Below, piece by piece: positions 6,174-9,094 of a stretch of DNA of 9,094 nucleotides; the stretch's first letter is position 1, and the number at the start of each line of letters is the position of its first letter. The stretch is from Neisseriales bacterium (lineage in GTDB: Bacteria > Pseudomonadota > Gammaproteobacteria > Burkholderiales > UBA11063): NCBI GenBank assembly GCA_008017145.1, contig SSGY01000081.1, positions 1-9,094 of the forward strand, given 5' to 3'. The position numbers were made by a program, and so were the translations under genes. The notes beneath the pieces are model-generated. The model ran no database searches. It was not told where the DNA came from and saw only the letters and a program-made list of their open reading frames with translations.

Positions 6174-6203
6174 AAAAAAACCGCTGGTTTATCTATCCAG
6201 CGG
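6174..6203 (-). terminator. Intrinsic terminator of the long minus-strand gene
   Basis: CCGCTGG (6181-6187) pairs perfectly with CCAGCGG (6197-6203) around a 9-base loop. Read on the minus strand, the G:C-rich hairpin is followed at once by seven T residues (complement of A 6174-6180), the classical form. It lies 24 nt after the stop codon at 6228-6230. On the plus strand the bases after the hairpin are not T-rich, so it should not efficiently end transcripts coming from the folate/transporter side. An adjoining AT palindrome, TTTTTTATAAAAAA (6166-6179), overlaps its T-tract. Confidence 0.88.
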
Positions 6204-6227
6204 CTCTAAAATTATAGTATAGCAATA

Positions 6228-9094
6228 TTATCGAGTGCCCGTCCTAGCACAATTACTTAAAGTACTACCACTTACACTACACTGTGTTATAGTACTATCC
6301 CCCAAATTCGTAATAAACACAATTGTTCCATCAGAATTAAAGGTAATTCCAACAGGAGCTGAAAGCCCCGTTACTCCACTACTGGTACAACTATTCAGAG
6401 TACTACCACTTACACTACACTGTGTTACTGTGTTATTGTCGATATTGGTAATAAATACAGCTGTTTCAGTAGAGTTAAAGGAAATTCCAACAGCACCGTT
6501 AAGACCAGAAGCGCCGCTATTGCTACAATTACTCAAAGTACCACCGTTTACGCTACATTGGGTTACGGCACTATTGGTACCACCGCTACGATTAGCAATA
6601 AATGCAATTGTTCCTGCAGAATTTAAGATAATTCCAACAGGCGATGAAAGACCCGTTGCACCGCTATCGGCACAATTACTCAAAGTACCACCGTTGACGC
6701 TACATTGGGTTACTGTGTTATTACCATAATTAGTAATAAAAGCGATTGTTCCTGCAGAATTCAGAGTCATTGCATAAGAGTAGCTAATAGCGGTTGCGCC
6801 ACTGTTAGCACAATTACTCAAAGTGCCACCATTGACGCTACATTGGGTTACTGTGCTATTATTGAAATTAGTAATAAAAGCGATTGTTCCTGCAGAGTTT
6901 AAAGTAATTCCAGCAGGCGCTGAAAGACCCGTTGCACCACTATCGACACAATTACTCAAATTACCACCGTTGACGCTACATTGGGTTACTGTGCTAATAT
7001 TACTAGGTGGATTAGTCGTAATCGCAATGCTTGGTGCAACATAGACATTGACATAAACCATTCCATTTATGGCTTGCGGTTGACCAGATGGAGAGTCCTG
7101 ATCTACCCAATGCATAGTAAGAGTACTTAAATCAAGATTAGCAGCACCTTGGTTAGCTGGATCTAGAGTTAAGGTTAGCGTACAACTTCCACTATTGGCA
7201 TCAAGCGTGGTTGGTGCCTGTTGCGTACCACAACCAGAGTATGTCCAGCCTTGACTAGCAGTACCATCAATATAGAAGCCCGTTGCAGGCACAGTACCTG
7301 TGTTAGTTATGGTATAAGTCAAAGTAGGCGCAGTTGCTGCTTGTTGTACTTGATAAGGATTGCCAGATGTTCCATCGCCACCAGCAAAACCGCTAGCGGT
7401 TGTTGCACTTGGTGTAATAATTGCCGATTGTGCACCACTTACCTGTCCACTTAAAGCCGCAGAGGTTGTGATAGATGTAGCATTGTTGTACGGAGCATAA
7501 CTAACATCCAGATTTGCCGATTCACTTCCTGCAGTGATGCTACTAGCTGCTGGTCCAAATTTAACACTTAGATTACAGCTTTCACCTGCTAGTATGCTGC
7601 TGCCGCATGGGTTGGCTACGCTTGCTGTACTATCGATACTAAACAGCGCTAAATTTGTTCCCGAGATACTTGAAGCAATTGCTGTTGCTGATTCATCTCC
7701 ACTATTCGCGATATTGATGATTTGTGATGAACTCTCAACTCCATTATTAACTATTCCCGTGAATGATGCCGGACTTGGCGTGATAGCTAAAATCGCAGTT
7801 GATTGGATAGTCTGATAAGTAACATGAATATCGCTACTTGCGGTTAATCCTTTTTGCCCAAATGTATAGCTAACTGGAACTACTATCGTAGCCGTAGGAG
7901 TCACTGTTGAGTTAGTATAGACTAAATTAACGCTACAGCTCTCAGTTGGTGCTAATACTGTTGCTGCGGTACATGCATTAGTAATACCAGTGGTATTGGT
8001 AGTAAAGTTTGCTATTGAACTAAAGTTAAAACTACTTTCATTCGTATTGCCACTATTGGTTAGTGTAACCAGCGCTGATTGTGTTGGTGTACTGGTACGA
8101 GTAGTAAAGTCAAAGTTTGAGTTATTACCCCCGCTAATGGTTAAACCAGCTACAGGATCAATTCCGGTGTAGTTAACCGTAGCAGTGGCACTTTGAGCGC
8201 TGCTGCCATTATTGTAGTTAATTGTGATACCGCTGGTACCAGCTTGAGGTAGATTTTTATTGAATTTTACGACGTATTGACAGCTCGCTCCTGCTGCAAG
8301 AGTTGCCGCACAATTATTGCTTAGCTCAGTCAATGGGCTACTTGGGGTAAAGCTTAGGCTGCTGATAGGACCATTACCGCTATTTGCTACCGTAATGATT
8401 TGACTATCATAGCTGGTAGTTAAATTAAAATAGTTTGGAAGGATATTTACAATCCCGACTGTTGCTGTTGGATCAGTTACGATAACTGTATTTGAGTTAG
8501 CCGCTGTGCTAACAACACTTCCATTGTTTGCTGTTTGTGCTTTAAACTGAAGCTGGCTACTACCACTAGGAACAGTAACCAATAAAGTAACAACACTTCC
8601 CAATGCTAGGTTAGTCATTCCATTACTGCTATTACCACTAAGAGTTGTGTAATTAAGTAGGTTACCACTACTATCAACCAGTTGGATAGTATTGAATGAA
8701 CCAGCATTTGCAGAAGTAACCACAGCAGTTACAATTACTTGAGTACTGCCATCGGCATTTCCAACAACTGAGCTTGGGTAATAGAGACTTAAACCATCTG
8801 CACCGCTACTGGTATTGCTTGCAGACTGTACCAGACCAATATTAACATCTACCGAAAGTACGCTTGAAGCAGTTACTGCTTTAGAAACAGACGCAACAGC
8901 ACCTTGGCTAGTTGCAACATTAAAGCTACCAGGATGAGATGCTGGTGTGGCAGCAATATCTGCCATTAGGGTACAACTGGCTTTAGGAGCGATTATCTGA
9001 CATGAAGCAGCACTTGCTGATTCAAAAGTTATTGTAGCTCCAGTGGTATTACTCGCACTATCAATTGCATAGTTTAGATTATTAATCGTTGTGC
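6228..9094 (-). CDS. Large repeat-rich, probably exported protein: Ig-like units plus C-terminal YVTN-type beta-propeller (N-terminus outside window)
   Basis: A single open frame of 954 visible residues ends at TAA (complement of 6228-6230) and is still open at the right edge. The Met at 8964-8966 is not a convincing start, because the 42 residues before it continue the same style (ASCQIIAPKASCTL straddles it). Composition is Ser/Thr/Ala/Asn/Gly-rich with few charged residues, typical of surface or secreted bacterial proteins. Visible residues 1-209 are beta-rich and not assigned. About 210-685 are four diverged Ig-like units of choice-of-anchor-D/ASH style, with NSGN-type turns (ITVANSGNGP, VTLTNSGNTN, INIANSGDES, ITNTGTVP) and a Cys pair in each (261/271, 374/386, 496/506, 621/637; an earlier pair is at 31/40). 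Residues 700-954 are tandem 46-residue propeller repeats containing TVTQCSVNGGTLSNC and NSAGTIAFITN. No anchor, LPXTG-like or autotransporter domain is seen at the C-terminus. The signal peptide would be off the window. Function is unknown; adhesion or matrix structure is a guess. The gene converges on the folate side and ends in its own terminator. Confidence 0.88.
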   Translation of the reverse strand, partial: TTINNLNYAIDSASNTTGATITFESASAASCQIIAPKASCTLMADIAATPASHPGSFNVATSQGAVASVSKAVTASSVLSVDVNIGLVQSASNTSSGADGLSLYYPSSVVGNADGSTQVIVTAVVTSANAGSFNTIQLVDSSGNLLNYTTLSGNSSNGMTNLALGSVVTLLVTVPSGSSQLQFKAQTANNGSVVSTAANSNTVIVTDPTATVGIVNILPNYFNLTTSYDSQIITVANSGNGPISSLSFTPSSPLTELSNNCAATLAAGASCQYVVKFNKNLPQAGTSGITINYNNGSSAQSATATVNYTGIDPVAGLTISGGNNSNFDFTTRTSTPTQSALVTLTNSGNTNESSFNFSSIANFTTNTTGITNACTAATVLAPTESCSVNLVYTNSTVTPTATIVVPVSYTFGQKGLTASSDIHVTYQTIQSTAILAITPSPASFTGIVNNGVESSSQIINIANSGDESATAIASSISGTNLALFSIDSTASVANPCGSSILAGESCNLSVKFGPAASSITAGSESANLDVSYAPYNNATSITTSAALSGQVSGAQSAIITPSATTASGFAGGDGTSGNPYQVQQAATAPTLTYTITNTGTVPATGFYIDGTASQGWTYSGCGTQQAPTTLDANSGSCTLTLTLDPANQGAANLDLSTLTMHWVDQDSPSGQPQAINGMVYVNVYVAPSIAITTNPPSNISTVTQCSVNGGNLSNCVDSGATGLSAPAGITLNSAGTIAFITNFNNSTVTQCSVNGGTLSNCANSGATAISYSYAMTLNSAGTIAFITNYGNNTVTQCSVNGGTLSNCADSGATGLSSPVGIILNSAGTIAFIANRSGGTNSAVTQCSVNGGTLSNCSNSGASGLNGAVGISFNSTETAVFITNIDNNTVTQCSVSGSTLNSCTSSGVTGLSAPVGITFNSDGTIVFITNLGDSTITQCSVSGSTLSNCARTGTR
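6231..6995 (-). repeat. Tandem 138-bp coding repeats encoding beta-propeller blades (five full, one truncated)
   Basis: Reading on the minus strand the units are 6995-6858, 6857-6720, 6719-6573 (147 bp, with three extra codons giving RSGGTN), 6572-6435, 6434-6297 and the partial 6296-6231. Each complete unit encodes about 46 residues with the pattern [SN]TVTQCSVNGGTLSNC, then SGATGLSAPVGI, then a stretch close to NSAGTIAFITN. The first three units are nearly identical in DNA sequence, while the last two use CSVSGSTL and are more diverged. Unit 2 has an altered middle (ATAISYSYAM). The sixth stops after 22 residues (…SNCARTGTR). The spacing and NSxGTIAFITN signature are those of YVTN-type propeller blades; two Cys ten residues apart in every unit is a special feature. 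Confidence 0.9.
7038..8465 (-). repeat. Four diverged Ig-like (choice-of-anchor-D/ASH-like) protein repeat units
   Basis: Approximate units on the minus strand: 8465-8157, 8156-7806, 7805-7437 and 7436-7038, each about 100-135 codons. Each shows a strand ending in [IV].[NV].NSGN-like sequence and then a Cys…L.AG.SC…V.F element (NNCAATLAAGASC, NACTAATVLAPTESC, NPCGSSILAGESC; the last unit is variant, with SGCG…NSGSC). The repeats are recognisable in protein only, not DNA, so they are old. The borders are my estimate from the motif spacing, and family membership is inferred from these motifs without a profile search. Confidence 0.55.

Noticed and set aside
6231..6995. CRISPR array
   Set aside because: The repeat units are 138 bp, contiguous and protein-coding, without short repeats separated by unique spacers.
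6235..8172. Several plus-strand open frames of 60-164 codons opposite the long minus-strand gene
   Set aside because: They are mirror frames of the repeat-rich gene. Their apparent repeats (for example LTLHWVTVLL) are just the complement of the propeller units, and none has family motifs.
8964..8966. Met codon as the N-terminus of the long minus-strand protein
   Set aside because: It lies within an ASC…SCTL repeat element, and the frame stays open for 42 more codons to the window edge; no ribosome binding site is evident.

Overview
This window looks like chromosomal DNA from an AT-rich proteobacterium. The FolE is the E. coli type, the genes are tightly packed with one-base and four-base overlaps, and the right-hand gene encodes a Cys-rich YVTN-type beta-propeller of a style I associate with low-GC Gamma- and Betaproteobacteria (Legionella-like or Neisseriales-like). 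The genus cannot be fixed from the sequence alone.

Layout from left to right. Positions 1-266 hold the C-terminal end of an integral membrane protein whose start lies outside the window. After a short spacer containing an inverted repeat comes a compact plus-strand folate operon: a FolB-FolK fusion (447-1277), FolP with an unusual N-terminal extension (1277-2434), bifunctional FolC (2431-3771) and FolE (3790-4467). Together they cover GTP to 7,8-dihydroneopterin triphosphate (FolE), the aldolase and pyrophosphokinase steps (FolB-FolK), condensation with p-aminobenzoate (FolP), and glutamate addition (FolC). The dephosphorylation step, p-aminobenzoate synthesis and dihydrofolate reductase are not encoded here.

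Downstream on the same strand are two half-size YeeE/YedE membrane proteins (4523-5053 and 5054-5572), probably the two halves of a sulfur-species (thiosulfate-type) transporter. They are followed by a second, decayed copy of folE (about 5642-6139). It carries a one-base insertion, an in-frame stop, a 106-base internal deletion and a 2-base deletion, yet it sits behind a promoter with a perfect TTGACA box. The intact and dead folE copies therefore flank the transporter pair as direct repeats.

The right third is one very long minus-strand gene (6228 to beyond the right edge), converging on the plus-strand genes and closed by a clear intrinsic terminator (6174-6203). The visible 954 residues contain Ser/Thr/Asn/Ala-rich Ig-like (choice-of-anchor-D/ASH-like) units with regularly placed Cys pairs, then a C-terminal series of 46-residue beta-propeller repeats, five complete and a sixth cut short. 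It is most likely an exported, cell-surface or secreted protein. The best candidates for further attention are the FolP extension, the folE duplication and this long repeat protein.
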